From contig NZ_JAFBBS010000001.1 of assembly GCF_016907315.1 (NCBI RefSeq), positions 806,001 to 870,000 on the forward strand: DNA of 64,000 nucleotides. Direction: 5' to 3'. The notes under the pieces are model-generated. The model was not told the DNA's origin, did not search any database, and worked only from the letters and a program-made list of their open reading frames with translations. The translations under genes and the position numbers were made by a program. Below, in pieces: positions 39,762 to 49,427 of the stretch. This DNA comes from Microbacterium esteraromaticum (GTDB lineage Bacteria; Actinomycetota; Actinomycetes; Actinomycetales; Microbacteriaceae). Every line of letters begins with the position of its first letter. The first letter of the stretch is position 1.

Positions 39762-40754
39762 CTACGCGGCGTCAGGCGAGATGCCCGCGCGCCACTCCCA
39801 CCAGCGCCCCAACGGGTCGGCATCCGCCACCACCCGACCGTCGAGCCCGACGGCGAAGCCGCGGAAGTCCGCGGCCTCGATGGCCGGCCGCCAGGCGTCG
39901 TGCAGCGCCGGCGGATCGATGGTGATCCAGCGAGCATCGAGCGCACGGATGCGGTCGATGAGTTCCAGCCGCCGCGCACGGGGCAGGTACACGAGCATCC
40001 CGGGGGTCGTGATGACGAGCGTGGCATCGGCGGGGGCGGCTGCGGCCATCGCGTCGAGCTGCTCGATGGCATCCCCCGCACGCAGCAGCGGCGGATCGGA
40101 GGCAGCGATCGCCATGGCCGCGGAGATCCGCTCGGCGCGCTCGTGCTCACCCGGCCAGATCAGCGACTGCAGCCAGTCGCGGTCGCCGGGCGCACGCACA
40201 TCGATCGGATCGAGGTCGATGCCCGCGCGCCAGACGACCTCCGGCAGCCGTAGTCGTGGCAGCTCGCCGCGGACTGTGCTGGTGAGCAGAACCTGCGACG
40301 GCCCGTCCTCCGGGTCCAGACCCAGCCGCGCGGCGCCGTCTGCGTCGTTCACGCGGAACGAGTACCGGTCGGGATACAGGCACAGCCCCGCCGCCGCGCC
40401 GAGCTCGAGCAGCGCGACCGGCCCGTCGACCATGCTGAGCGCGGGCAGCAGAGCCGCGAGGCGGAGCGGCTCATTGATCTGCACACCACGTCGCGCGCAC
40501 TCTGCGACCAGCACGTCGGCGTGCGCGAGCACGAACTCCCGCCACCGCGGATATGCGGCGACGGGCGCACCGAGCAGGCGTGAGACGGCGAACACCAGAG
40601 GCGGCTGGCGGTGCTGCGGAGTCAGCCGCTCGAGCAGGGCCTGCACCTCGGCGTCCGCGGCCACCCCTGCCGCCCACTCGGCGTACACGTCGCTGCGCCC
40701 TGGCGCCTCGTCGCGGGCGAAGCGGTCGTAGCGATGGGCGACAGCATCCGTCAT
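39762..40754 (-). CDS. DUF2332 protein
   Basis: A 330-residue protein of the DUF2332 family. Visible family strings: RYDRFARDEAPGRSDVYAEWA, PLVFAVSRLLGAPVAAYPRWREF, VALLELGAAAGLCLYPDRY and WWEWRAGISPD. The LELGAAAGL segment looks like a SAM-binding glycine loop of a Rossmann methyltransferase, but the rest is not recognisable as one. The start is supported by GAGAAT 6 nt upstream. Divergent from msrB with an identical GAGAAT-6-ATG arrangement on that side. Function unknown. Confidence 0.88.
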   Translation of the reverse strand: MTDAVAHRYDRFARDEAPGRSDVYAEWAAGVAADAEVQALLERLTPQHRQPPLVFAVSRLLGAPVAAYPRWREFVLAHADVLVAECARRGVQINEPLRLAALLPALSMVDGPVALLELGAAAGLCLYPDRYSFRVNDADGAARLGLDPEDGPSQVLLTSTVRGELPRLRLPEVVWRAGIDLDPIDVRAPGDRDWLQSLIWPGEHERAERISAAMAIAASDPPLLRAGDAIEQLDAMAAAAPADATLVITTPGMLVYLPRARRLELIDRIRALDARWITIDPPALHDAWRPAIEAADFRGFAVGLDGRVVADADPLGRWWEWRAGISPDAA

Positions 40755-40844
40755 CCCGCCATTCTCTCAGCGAGCCGCCGCCCCCACGCAGGGAGCCGCC
40801 CGGACCGCGGCGCCCCCGACCCGCTCAGGGGTGAGAATGGAAGC

Positions 40845-41249
40845 ATGGCTTACAGCGTGAACAAGACGGATGCGGAATGGCGTGCCGAGCTCGGCGACGA
40901 CCAGTACGCGGTGCTGCGCACCGCGGCGACCGAGCGCCCGTGGACAGGGGAGCTGCTCGACGAGGAGCGCGCGGGTCTTTACACCTGCGGCGCGTGCAAC
41001 GCGGAGCTGTTCCGCAGCGGCACGAAGTTCGACTCGGGCTGCGGCTGGCCGAGCTTCTACGAGTCGGTGCGCCCCGAGGCGGTCGAACTCATCGAGGACA
41101 CCTCCCTCGGGATGGTGCGCACCGAGGTGCGCTGCGCGGCGTGCGGCTCGCACCTCGGGCACGTCTTCCCCGACGGCTTCGGCACCCCCACGGGCGACCG
41201 CTACTGCATGAACTCGCTGGCACTGTCGTTCACCCCTGACCAGTCGTGA
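40845..41249 (+). CDS. msrB: Peptide-methionine (R)-S-oxide reductase
   Basis: A 134-residue MsrB repairing R-methionine sulfoxide in proteins. Two CxxC pairs bind zinc (CGACNAEL and CAACGSHLGH). The GCGWPSFYE segment and the catalytic cysteine in DRYCMNSLAL are present. The resolving-cysteine position needs structural mapping. GAGAAT ends 6 nt before the ATG and GGAAG overlaps it. The stop overlaps the nitroreductase start by 4 nt, so the two are co-translated, likely as an oxidative-stress pair. Confidence 0.96.
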   Translation: MAYSVNKTDAEWRAELGDDQYAVLRTAATERPWTGELLDEERAGLYTCGACNAELFRSGTKFDSGCGWPSFYESVRPEAVELIEDTSLGMVRTEVRCAACGSHLGHVFPDGFGTPTGDRYCMNSLALSFTPDQS

Positions 41250-41932
41250 GCGCGCTCGACGCCGTCCGGCGCCGCACGTCCTGGTCACGCGTCACCGACG
41301 ACGCGCCGACCCGTGAGCAGCTGCTTCCGCTCATCGAGGCAGCCGGACGCGTCGCCGACCACTCGTCGCTGCGCCCCTGGCGGCTGATCGAGCTGCGGGG
41401 AGACGACCGTCTCGTTCTCGGGGCGGCCCTGGCAGAGGCCGACGGAGAGGACAAGCCGTCGACCAAGCCGCTGCGCGCCTCGCTGCTCATCGCGATCGTC
41501 GCCTCGTATCGCAAGAGCGACAAGGTGCCGCGCTGGGAGCAGGAGGCCGTCGCCTCCGGCGTCGCGCACACGCTCAGCCTGCTGCTCGACGAGGCCGGCT
41601 GGGGCGTCATCTGGCGCACCGGCGGACTCACGCGCTCCGAACCCGTCGCCAGGGTGCACGGGCTGTCTGCGGACGAGGAGCTGCTGGGCTGGCTGTACGT
41701 CGGCGGCCGGCCGGAGGGCCGCGAGCCAGGGCACCGCAAGCCGGTGGACGCCGAGAGTCTGCTCACCGCCCTGCCGCGCGCCGATGGCGATGCCCTGTCA
41801 TCCGACGACGAGGAAGCCCGCCGCGAGGCCGAGAGCGAGAAGAAGCGCGCCAAGAAAGAGCGCAAGCGCGAGAAGAAGCGCCTGAAGAAGGAGCGCAAGC
41901 GCGCGAAGAAGGCGCAGAAGAGCCAGGGCTGA
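41246..41932 (+). CDS. Nitroreductase-family protein with Lys/Arg/Glu-rich tail
   Basis: A 228-residue protein. Residues 1-165 match the compact YdjA-like nitroreductase fold that binds FMN (DAVRRRTSWSRVTDDAP, AGRVADHSSLRPWRLIEL, LLLDEAGWGVIWRTGG, LLGWLYVGGRPEG). From about 185 the protein ends in a nearly pure Lys/Arg/Glu/Ala helix (EKKRAKKERKREKKRLKKER). GTG start inside the msrB stop (GTGA). It probably reduces nitro or quinone compounds with NAD(P)H; the charged tail may bind nucleic acid, membrane or partners (inference). Confidence 0.88.
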   Translation: MSALDAVRRRTSWSRVTDDAPTREQLLPLIEAAGRVADHSSLRPWRLIELRGDDRLVLGAALAEADGEDKPSTKPLRASLLIAIVASYRKSDKVPRWEQEAVASGVAHTLSLLLDEAGWGVIWRTGGLTRSEPVARVHGLSADEELLGWLYVGGRPEGREPGHRKPVDAESLLTALPRADGDALSSDDEEARREAESEKKRAKKERKREKKRLKKERKRAKKAQKSQG

Positions 41933-41933
41933 A

Positions 41934-42869
41934 TCAGCGTCGTCGTGGCAGCGCGACGACGACGGATGCGGCGGCGACGACGATCATCGCCCCGAGCTGC
42001 CAGAGCGCGGGCCCATGGTCGACCGGCCAGAGCACGTCGATCGTCACCGAGGTCACGAGCTGCCCGAGCACGCTGCCGAGTCCGAGCAGCAGCACCCCGG
42101 TGTACGGCACGAGCCACGCGCCGAGCAGGATGTAGGCGAAGCCGAGAAGGCCGCCCAGGTACAGCCACGGCTCGGCCGGCGGCGCCCCTGGCATCCCTCG
42201 GGTGAGGATGCTGACGCCGGCACCGGCCAGCAGCACCACGGTGCCCGCGATGAAGCTCATCAGCGTCGCTGTCAGCGGCGATTCGACACGGCGGGCGAGG
42301 CGGCCGTTCGCGGCCGCCTGCCAGGCGATGCCCGCGCCTGCGGCGAACGGCAGCAGGAGCAGCCAGAGCGGCGCGTTCGCCAGCACGTCGCCGCCCAGCG
42401 AGATGGCCACAGCGACGAGCGCGAGAGCGCCCCCGATGATGCGACCAGGAGTGACGGCCACGACGCCAGACGGACCGACCCCGACGCGGTCGAGCAGCAG
42501 CCCGTGCAGCGTCTGTCCGGCGACGACGCCGACCGTGAACAGCGAGACCCCGAGCACGCCGGCGACCAGCCCCTGGGTGGTCACGGTGAGCGCACCGCAG
42601 GTGCCGCCGAGCAGCATCCAGAACGGGATGGTGCGGGTGCGGATGCCCGAGAGAAGCCGTGCGGCGCCCGCTCGTCCCGACGGCATCGCCAGGATGACCG
42701 CGATGAGGAAGGCGAGCCCGACGGCGAAGGAGATGAGGCCGGCGACGATGCCGTCATCGATACGGACGCCCAGCACGCCGTTGATGCGGGCCTGCACGGC
42801 CGTCATCGCACCGATCGATACGGCACCGCCCAGGGCGACCCAGGTCGGCAGCGGGCGAGTGGAGGTCAC
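41934..42869 (-). CDS. DMT-superfamily permease, YdcZ/DUF606 type, tandem-fused
   Basis: A 311-residue membrane protein with about ten hydrophobic helices forming two homologous halves. Each half has a VQARINGVLG- or IAWQAAANGRL-like segment followed by G-rich helices (QGLVAGVLGVSLFTVGVVAG in the first, WLVPYTGVLLLGLGSVLGQL in the second). Single-unit DUF606/YdcZ proteins are half this length, so this is the fused two-repeat form. GTG start with TAGCCT 7 nt upstream. The substrate is unknown. Confidence 0.85.
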   Translation of the reverse strand: MTSTRPLPTWVALGGAVSIGAMTAVQARINGVLGVRIDDGIVAGLISFAVGLAFLIAVILAMPSGRAGAARLLSGIRTRTIPFWMLLGGTCGALTVTTQGLVAGVLGVSLFTVGVVAGQTLHGLLLDRVGVGPSGVVAVTPGRIIGGALALVAVAISLGGDVLANAPLWLLLLPFAAGAGIAWQAAANGRLARRVESPLTATLMSFIAGTVVLLAGAGVSILTRGMPGAPPAEPWLYLGGLLGFAYILLGAWLVPYTGVLLLGLGSVLGQLVTSVTIDVLWPVDHGPALWQLGAMIVVAAASVVVALPRRR

Positions 42870-42931
42870 TCGCTCCAGGCTACCGGCGCCAGGCCCTTTC
42901 CGGTGTCTGCGGCCGCGACTACCCTGGCGGC

Positions 42932-43585
42932 ATGTGCGCGAGCTATGGGCTTGACCCCCGATTCACCGACGCCGAGCTGCTGGCCGAGGCCGACGACGCG
43001 GTGCTCGAGGGCCTGCGGTCATGGGCCGAGCAGAACGCCGGCGAGACGCTGCGCCCCACCGGGAAGAACCTGCGCAACCTCAATCCGCTCGTGACGGCTC
43101 ACGACGGCGCTGCCGTGCTCGAACCAGCCTGGTGGGGGTACCTCGTCGACGGACAGCCGGCGCGGTTCCCCTCGATCAACACCCGATCGGAGCGGCTGCA
43201 GGACCGTCCGGGCGGGATGCGCAACCGAGCGCTCGTGCCGTCGACAGGCTGGTACGAGATGCAGAAGCCCGATCGCGTCTGGCACGAGTTCGGTCTCGGC
43301 CGGGGACTGCTGTTCGGGATGGCGGCCGTGACACAGCGGGGCCGCACGCCCGACGGCGAGTGGGTCACCTGCTACTCGATCGTGATGCGCCCCGCTCCCC
43401 CGTACCTGGCGAACATCCACGACCGGATGCCCGTGCTGATCCCCACCTCGTTCGCCGACGACTGGCTCACCGGCGAACCCACACGGGAGCTCATCGACGA
43501 GGCGCTGCTCGCGGCGGCCGATCTCGACGAGCGCGTCGCCGCTGTCCCTCGCTCCGACGACAAGGGCGCGCAGACGCTGTTCTGA
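42932..43585 (+). CDS. SRAP-family protein (HMCES/YedK type)
   Basis: A 217-residue SOS-response-associated-peptidase-family protein. The catalytic Cys2 follows the initiator Met (MCASYGLDPRF). Conserved residues are seen in SINTRSERLQ (Asn and Glu), ALVPSTGWYEM (Glu) and NIHDRMPVLI (His). Such proteins form a thiazolidine crosslink through Cys2 with abasic sites in single-stranded DNA and protect them during replication. TACCCT (42920-42925) ends 6 nt before the ATG, and the Cys2 requirement itself fixes the start. Confidence 0.95.
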   Translation: MCASYGLDPRFTDAELLAEADDAVLEGLRSWAEQNAGETLRPTGKNLRNLNPLVTAHDGAAVLEPAWWGYLVDGQPARFPSINTRSERLQDRPGGMRNRALVPSTGWYEMQKPDRVWHEFGLGRGLLFGMAAVTQRGRTPDGEWVTCYSIVMRPAPPYLANIHDRMPVLIPTSFADDWLTGEPTRELIDEALLAAADLDERVAAVPRSDDKGAQTLF

Positions 43586-43627
43586 TCGCGTCGTGCCCCG
43601 AACTCGGGAAAACGATTGCTCCGCCAC

Positions 43628-43650
43628 GAGGTCACTGCCACACTGACCTC
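43628..43650. promoter_or_regulatory. Inverted repeat upstream of the carboxypeptidase gene
   Basis: GAGGTCA-N9-TGACCTC has perfect 7-bp arms, 33 bp upstream of the ATG. It has the size of a repressor operator. A LacI-like AAACGATT lies nearby at 43610-43617. Confidence 0.4.
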
Positions 43651-43682
43651 ATCCCCAGTCAACGACGACACAGGAGCAAGTG

Positions 43683-44831
43683 ATGCACGATACACGCCCC
43701 CCGTTCACCCTCACTCGCCGTCAGGTTCTCGCAGCCATGCCCCTGGCCGCAGCGCTTCCGCTGCTCGCCGGCCAGTCGGCATTCGCTGCCGGCAGCTTCC
43801 CCGAACCCGGTGAGCAGGTGCCGCGCGCGGCGCTTCTCACCTACGCCGACGTGCAGAAGTCGCTCTCCGACATCCAGCGCAGCTCGAAGGGCGCCGTGCA
43901 GGTCAAGACGCTCTCGAGCCTCGGCTTCGGCCGCAGCGAAGCAGGCCGCGAACTGTATGTCGCCACCGTGGGCACCGGCCCCACGAAGGTGTGGCTGCAG
44001 GGCCGCATCCACGGCAACGAGCCGTACGGACCCGACGTGCTGCTCGACGTGCTCCGCAACGCAGGCAGCAGCGGGTCGCCGCTGTGGAAGGCCGTGCGCG
44101 AGAAGCTGACGCTGCACGTGATCCCCATGTACAACCCCGACGGATCCGAGCTCTACATCCGTCACACCGTGCTCGAGGACGGCAGGCGCATCGACCTCAA
44201 CCGCGACTGGTCGCCGAGCGGCTTCGCGGCAAAGGAGTCGGTGGCCTGGTACTCGTACTGGGCGAGCGTGAAGCCCGACGTCGGCCTCGACATCCACCAC
44301 CAGGGTCTGAAGTACGACGACTCCGACGAGCCCATCACCATGTCTCTCGGCATCTCGCTCGCGCCCAGCGGCCCCACCCTTCCCGGTGTACGAGGCGGCG
44401 AGTACGACGTGAAGACGCGCCAGCTGCAGGGGCACGTGTACACGGCGCTGCAGCGCTACGGCTACGTGAACGCCGACCGCTACAGCGTCGGCAGCGCCAG
44501 CAGCGGGTACCGCGAGATCGACATCAAGGGCGGCGTCTCTTCGGCCGTGATGATCGGTCTGAACTACAACGGGCTCAACCCGACCGGGCACAGCCACCCG
44601 ATGGTGTTCTTCGAGACCTACGGCGGCTCCATCGGACAGAAGAGCCGCGGCAAGGCGATCAAGCAGAACGTCGTGGGCGTCGAGGCGCTGCTCGGCGGAC
44701 TCGCCGACGGCAGCGTCTGGAGCGTGGATCCGATGATCTGGCACGGCATCCCGCACTACGACTACGTCGGATACCAGGTCGACACGGGCCTCATCGACGG
44801 CTGGCCGACCCAGCCGCCCGTGATGCCCTGA
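43683..44831 (+). CDS. Tat-exported M14 zinc carboxypeptidase
   Basis: A 382-residue secreted peptidase. The N-terminus is a twin-arginine signal (LTRRQVLAAMPLAAALPLLAG ending in QSAFA). The M14 zinc site is HGNE (RIHGNEPYGPD) with a third ligand histidine in DIHHQG. The catalytic glutamate is in VFFETYGG. Substrate residues NPDGSELY and LNRDWSP are present. AGGAG lies 7 nt before the ATG at 43683; a GTG directly before it is an alternative. Extracellular trimming of peptides or peptidoglycan is inferred. Confidence 0.93.
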   Translation: MHDTRPPFTLTRRQVLAAMPLAAALPLLAGQSAFAAGSFPEPGEQVPRAALLTYADVQKSLSDIQRSSKGAVQVKTLSSLGFGRSEAGRELYVATVGTGPTKVWLQGRIHGNEPYGPDVLLDVLRNAGSSGSPLWKAVREKLTLHVIPMYNPDGSELYIRHTVLEDGRRIDLNRDWSPSGFAAKESVAWYSYWASVKPDVGLDIHHQGLKYDDSDEPITMSLGISLAPSGPTLPGVRGGEYDVKTRQLQGHVYTALQRYGYVNADRYSVGSASSGYREIDIKGGVSSAVMIGLNYNGLNPTGHSHPMVFFETYGGSIGQKSRGKAIKQNVVGVEALLGGLADGSVWSVDPMIWHGIPHYDYVGYQVDTGLIDGWPTQPPVMP

Positions 44832-44853
44832 CGCCAGGCCCCCGAGCGAGACG

Positions 44854-44885
44854 GAGGCCCGTGTTCCCCAGGGAACACGGGCCTC
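44854..44885. terminator. Bidirectional hairpin terminator
   Basis: GAGGCCCGTGTTCCC and GGGAACACGGGCCTC (15 bp, 2-nt centre) lie between the M14 gene and the convergent tRNA-Thr. Confidence 0.9.
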
Positions 44886-44893
44886 TTGCGTGG

Positions 44894-44966
44894 AGCCGAC
44901 TACGGGACTCGAACCCGTAACCCCCGTATTACAAGTACGGTGCGCTACCAATTGCGCCAAGTCGGC
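44894..44966 (-). tRNA. tRNA-Thr(TGT)
   Basis: A 73-nt cloverleaf on the minus strand. Acceptor arms are GCCGACT and AGTCGGC, discriminator T. The anticodon stem CCGTA/TACGG closes loop CTTGTAA with anticodon TGT (codon ACA). The T arm has GGTTCGAGTCC. CCA not encoded. Confidence 0.95.
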
Positions 44967-45012
44967 GGACCGTCACAAGCATACCGACGGCATACGGCAT
45001 GCCCGCACCGGG

Positions 45013-45984
45013 TCAGGACGCGGGTGTCGTGGTGGCGCTCGGAGTCGGCACCGGCGTCGGAGTCGGCTTGGCGGAGTCGAGGGACTCGCCGCTCGCGATC
45101 GTCAGCACGAACTGCGAGAACTCCGCAGGGTCGTCGAGAGCGCCCACGTACGACTTGCCGCCGACGAGGATGAGCGCCTCGTTGTTCAGCTTCAGGTCGT
45201 CGGTGCCGGGCAGCGGGCCCTCGAGCGCTCGGTCGGTCGCGTCCTTCGCCCACGAGACGAAGTCCTGGTCCTCGATGCACGCGCGCACCTTCTTGGCATC
45301 CGACACCCCGACCGCGACCGCGAGGTCGGCGAGGTCGGCGTCGGTGCGCCCGTCGCTGTCGGCCTCGGGCTGATCGGTCAGCAGCTCGTGGTTGTAGTCG
45401 TAGAAGCTGCCGGGCGCGTAGGTCGCGACGCACGCCGCGGCGGCTGCGGCGCGAAGCGAGTACTTCGTGCCGTTCGAGCTCGCGGTGAGCAGCGCGACCG
45501 GGTGGTATGTGACGGTGACCGCACCCTCGGAGATCCAGCCCGCGAGCTGACGCGCATTCGCACGCTCGAACTCCGCGGCGCCCGCCGACAGATAGTCGAC
45601 GTAGATGTGGATCTCGGTGGACTTCGCTCCTGGTGTGGCAGACGGCGACGCGGACGGCGTGACGGCCTCGCCGGCCTCGGTGGCGGTCGCGGACGGCGCG
45701 GGCGACGCTTCGGTGCCGGCCGGGGTCGCCGCGATCTCGCTCACGGTGACGCCGTCACCGGGCATCCCGCTGGGGCTGAGCTGCGGCTTCGAGATCGACG
45801 AGCCCACCGCGTACGCCACGGCGGCGCCGATCGAGCCGACGGCGAGGATCGCGACGAGACCGATGATGAGGCGTCGCACCAGTCGTGCCCGCGACTGCTG
45901 CGCGTGCACCTGCTGAGCCTTCTCACGCACCGCTTCGCGGGAATTGCGAGCGGCGGGGACGTTCGGCGTTTCGTCGCTCGTCAT
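45013..45984 (-). CDS. DsbA-like thioredoxin-fold membrane protein lacking the CxxC
   Basis: A 323-residue protein. A charged cytoplasmic N-terminus (about 50 residues), one transmembrane helix (about 45-70, LIIGLVAILAVGSIGAAVAY), a Ser/Ala/Thr/Pro linker, and a DsbA-type domain from about residue 130 form the usual actinobacterial architecture. In the common form of this family, strand one is followed by CPYC; here the text is YVDYLSAGAAEFE, so both cysteines are gone. The rest is kept (VTYHPVALLTASSNGTKYS, AAAAACVATYAPGSFYDY, LILVGGKSYVGAL). It is unlikely to be an oxidase; it may be a binding or chaperone derivative. AAGGAAC precedes the ATG at 45984. Confidence 0.88.
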   Translation of the reverse strand: MTSDETPNVPAARNSREAVREKAQQVHAQQSRARLVRRLIIGLVAILAVGSIGAAVAYAVGSSISKPQLSPSGMPGDGVTVSEIAATPAGTEASPAPSATATEAGEAVTPSASPSATPGAKSTEIHIYVDYLSAGAAEFERANARQLAGWISEGAVTVTYHPVALLTASSNGTKYSLRAAAAAACVATYAPGSFYDYNHELLTDQPEADSDGRTDADLADLAVAVGVSDAKKVRACIEDQDFVSWAKDATDRALEGPLPGTDDLKLNNEALILVGGKSYVGALDDPAEFSQFVLTIASGESLDSAKPTPTPVPTPSATTTPAS

Positions 45985-46226
45985 CGTTCCTTCTTGAAGA
46001 TCGGGTGGGTTCTGAAGCATCGGGTGGGACCGGGGATCCCTCGGCCGCGAAGCGTGCAGAGCCTGCGGCGACCGGATTCGATGCTAACGAGGCAGTCTGA
46101 GAAATACCCAGACGCGCCCGGCCGTGCCATACTGATCCCGACCCGATGGCGGGTCACGGCGGGCATCGCCCGCCGCTTCCATCACGAAGGATCGTCCGGC
46201 ACGTACCTGCCGGTGAAGGAGAAACC

Positions 46227-47330
<1,104 letters not shown>

Positions 47331-47396
47331 CGATTCATCACACGCGGCGCGGGCGACCATCTCGGTCTCCCGCGCCGCGGTGTTTCCGGAGGAATC

Positions 47397-48701
47397 ATGC
47401 AGGAGTCCCTGCGTATCACCGCCAGCTCCATCGACCCGGGCCTGCTTGGCCTGCCCTGGTCCACACCGCTCGGCAAGTGGCCGTCGGAGCACATCGTCTC
47501 ACTGCCGAAGGGTCTCTCGCGGCACCTCGTGCGCTTCGCCGACCTGTCGGGCCGCGTCGTAGCCGTGAAGGAGACGACGGCCGAGATGGCGCAGCGCGAG
47601 TACGACATGCTCGGCAACCTCGGCCGACTGGATGTCCCGTGCGTCAGCCGCGTCGCCGTGATCGCCGGCAGGCAGGACGCCGACGGCAAGCCGCTGCCCG
47701 CCGCGCTCGTCACCTCGCACCTGCGGTTCTCGATGCCCTACCGCGCGCTGTTCACTCAGGTGCTGCGCCCTGACACGGCCACGCGCCTGGTCGACGCCCT
47801 GGCCCTGCTGCTCGTCCGGCTGCACAACGTCGGGTTCTACTGGGGCGACGTATCGCTGTCGAACACGCTGTTCCGCCGCGATGCGGGAGCCTTCGCCGCG
47901 TACCTGGTCGACGCGGAGACCGGAGAGCTGCACGAAGAGGGCCTGACCGACGGTCAGCGCGCCTACGACCTCGATCTCGCCCGCACCAACATCGCCGGGG
48001 AGATCATGGACCTCGCGGCGGGAGGCCGGCTGGAGCGCGGTCTCGACGCGCTCGAGATCGCCGACGGCATCGTCTCCTCCTACCGCTCCCTGTGGGCCGA
48101 GCTGACCGACGAGGAGTCGTTCCCCACCGGCGAGACCTGGCGTATCACCGAGCGCGTCGAGAAGCTCAACGCTCTCGGGTTCGACATCGACGAGATGTCG
48201 ATGGTCACCACCCCCGACGGCACGTCCGTGCGCATCCAGCCGAAGGTGGTCGACGCCGGTCATCACCAGCGCCGGCTGATCAGGCTCACCGGACTCGACG
48301 TCGAGGAGAACCAGGCTCGACGCCTGCTCAACGACTTGGACGAGTTCCGCGTGCGCTCGACCAAGGTGTGGGCGGACGAGGAGATGTACGCGCATGAGTG
48401 GCTCACCCGGGTGTTCGAGCCCGTGGTGCGCGCGATCCCCTACGACCTGCGCGCCAAGCTCGAGCCCGCCGAGGTCTACCACCAGGTGCTCGAGCACCGG
48501 TGGTACCTGTCGCAGGCGCAGTCGCGGTCGGTACCGCTCGCCGAGGTGCTCACGAGCTACATCAACGACGTGCTGCGTCATCGCCGCGACGAGGCCACCA
48601 TCATGGGGCCGCCGACCGAGACCATGAGTCTGCCCGTCGTCACCGGGTCGGTCGAGGTATCGGACGACACGGCCTCGATCGACTGGCGCGACCTGGTCTA
48701 G
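47397..48701 (+). CDS. DUF4032 kinase-like protein
   Basis: A 434-residue protein. The N-terminal half resembles an aminoglycoside-phosphotransferase or lipopolysaccharide-kinase-like fold: a lysine-bearing strand VVAVKETTAEMAQREYDML, a catalytic-loop-like YWGDVSLSNTLF (Asp and Asn in the right spacing), and a DFG-like LVDAETGE. The C-terminal half is the DUF4032 domain (LDVEENQARRLLNDLDEFR, HEWLTRVFEPVVRAIP, YHQVLEHRWYLSQA). GGAGG lies before the ATG. The neighbour is the sugar-ABC ATPase. Kinase activity and substrate are unproven. Confidence 0.87.
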   Translation: MQESLRITASSIDPGLLGLPWSTPLGKWPSEHIVSLPKGLSRHLVRFADLSGRVVAVKETTAEMAQREYDMLGNLGRLDVPCVSRVAVIAGRQDADGKPLPAALVTSHLRFSMPYRALFTQVLRPDTATRLVDALALLLVRLHNVGFYWGDVSLSNTLFRRDAGAFAAYLVDAETGELHEEGLTDGQRAYDLDLARTNIAGEIMDLAAGGRLERGLDALEIADGIVSSYRSLWAELTDEESFPTGETWRITERVEKLNALGFDIDEMSMVTTPDGTSVRIQPKVVDAGHHQRRLIRLTGLDVEENQARRLLNDLDEFRVRSTKVWADEEMYAHEWLTRVFEPVVRAIPYDLRAKLEPAEVYHQVLEHRWYLSQAQSRSVPLAEVLTSYINDVLRHRRDEATIMGPPTETMSLPVVTGSVEVSDDTASIDWRDLV

Positions 48702-48728
48702 CGCCGCGCCAGTCGCCGGGCGTGGGGA

Positions 48729-49370
48729 TCAGTAGCCGACGGTGAAGCGACCGCGGCGATGCTTCGGCTGCTCGATCTCGTCGACGACGGCGATCGCGAA
48801 GTCGGCGCCGGAGATGGTGGAGGTGCCGTCGGCGTCCCGCACGAGCACGTCGCCGCCGTCGCGGTAGCTGCCGGTGCGCTCGCCCTCTGCCCAGGGCCCG
48901 AAGACCTCCGCTGGGTGGATGAAGAACCAGTCGAGGCTCTCGTCCGTGCCCTGCAGCAGCTCGAGCGAATCGATGCCGACCTGCGCCTCGTGCTTGTACT
49001 CCTCAGGGAAGTCCTGGTCGAACAGACGAGGGCCGCCGGGGGCGACGAGGCTGCCGCCGGCGCCACCAACGACGCCGAGGCGGGTGGGGGTGCCTGTGAG
49101 CTTGTCAGCGAGGGCGCGCAGCGCCGGAAGGACCGCGTTCTCCATGTCACCGCGGGGCGAGAGCGCTGAGACCCCGGCATCCGCGCCGTCGAACACGTCG
49201 CCGAGTCCGTCGAGGTCGAGCACAGAGCCCTGCACGTACCGTGCGCCGTCGAGACGGGCATCCGGAGTCGAGCGCGAGATCACGGTCACCTCATGACCGC
49301 GACTCACCGACTCGCGGGCGATGTGCGATCCGGCGTAGCCGGTTCCTCCGATGACGACGATGCGAGACAT
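48729..49370 (-). CDS. NAD(P)H-binding epimerase-like protein (NmrA/SDR)
   Basis: A 213-residue Rossmann protein with VVIGGTGYAGSHIARE at the N-terminus (TGxxGxxG pattern), VISRS after beta2, SVLDLDGLGDVFDGADAGVSAL, and VVGGAGGS. It resembles YwnB/NmrA-like NAD(P)H-binding proteins. GGAAG lies 4 nt upstream of the ATG at 49370, preferred over a longer frame. It stands alone between the DUF4032 gene and rlmB. Confidence 0.88.
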   Translation of the reverse strand: MSRIVVIGGTGYAGSHIARESVSRGHEVTVISRSTPDARLDGARYVQGSVLDLDGLGDVFDGADAGVSALSPRGDMENAVLPALRALADKLTGTPTRLGVVGGAGGSLVAPGGPRLFDQDFPEEYKHEAQVGIDSLELLQGTDESLDWFFIHPAEVFGPWAEGERTGSYRDGGDVLVRDADGTSTISGADFAIAVVDEIEQPKHRRGRFTVGY

Positions 49371-49427
49371 GCGCTTCCTTCCGATTGCCTGACGGTACGT
49401 CGGGTACAAGTCGCGCAGGGGCGCCTG

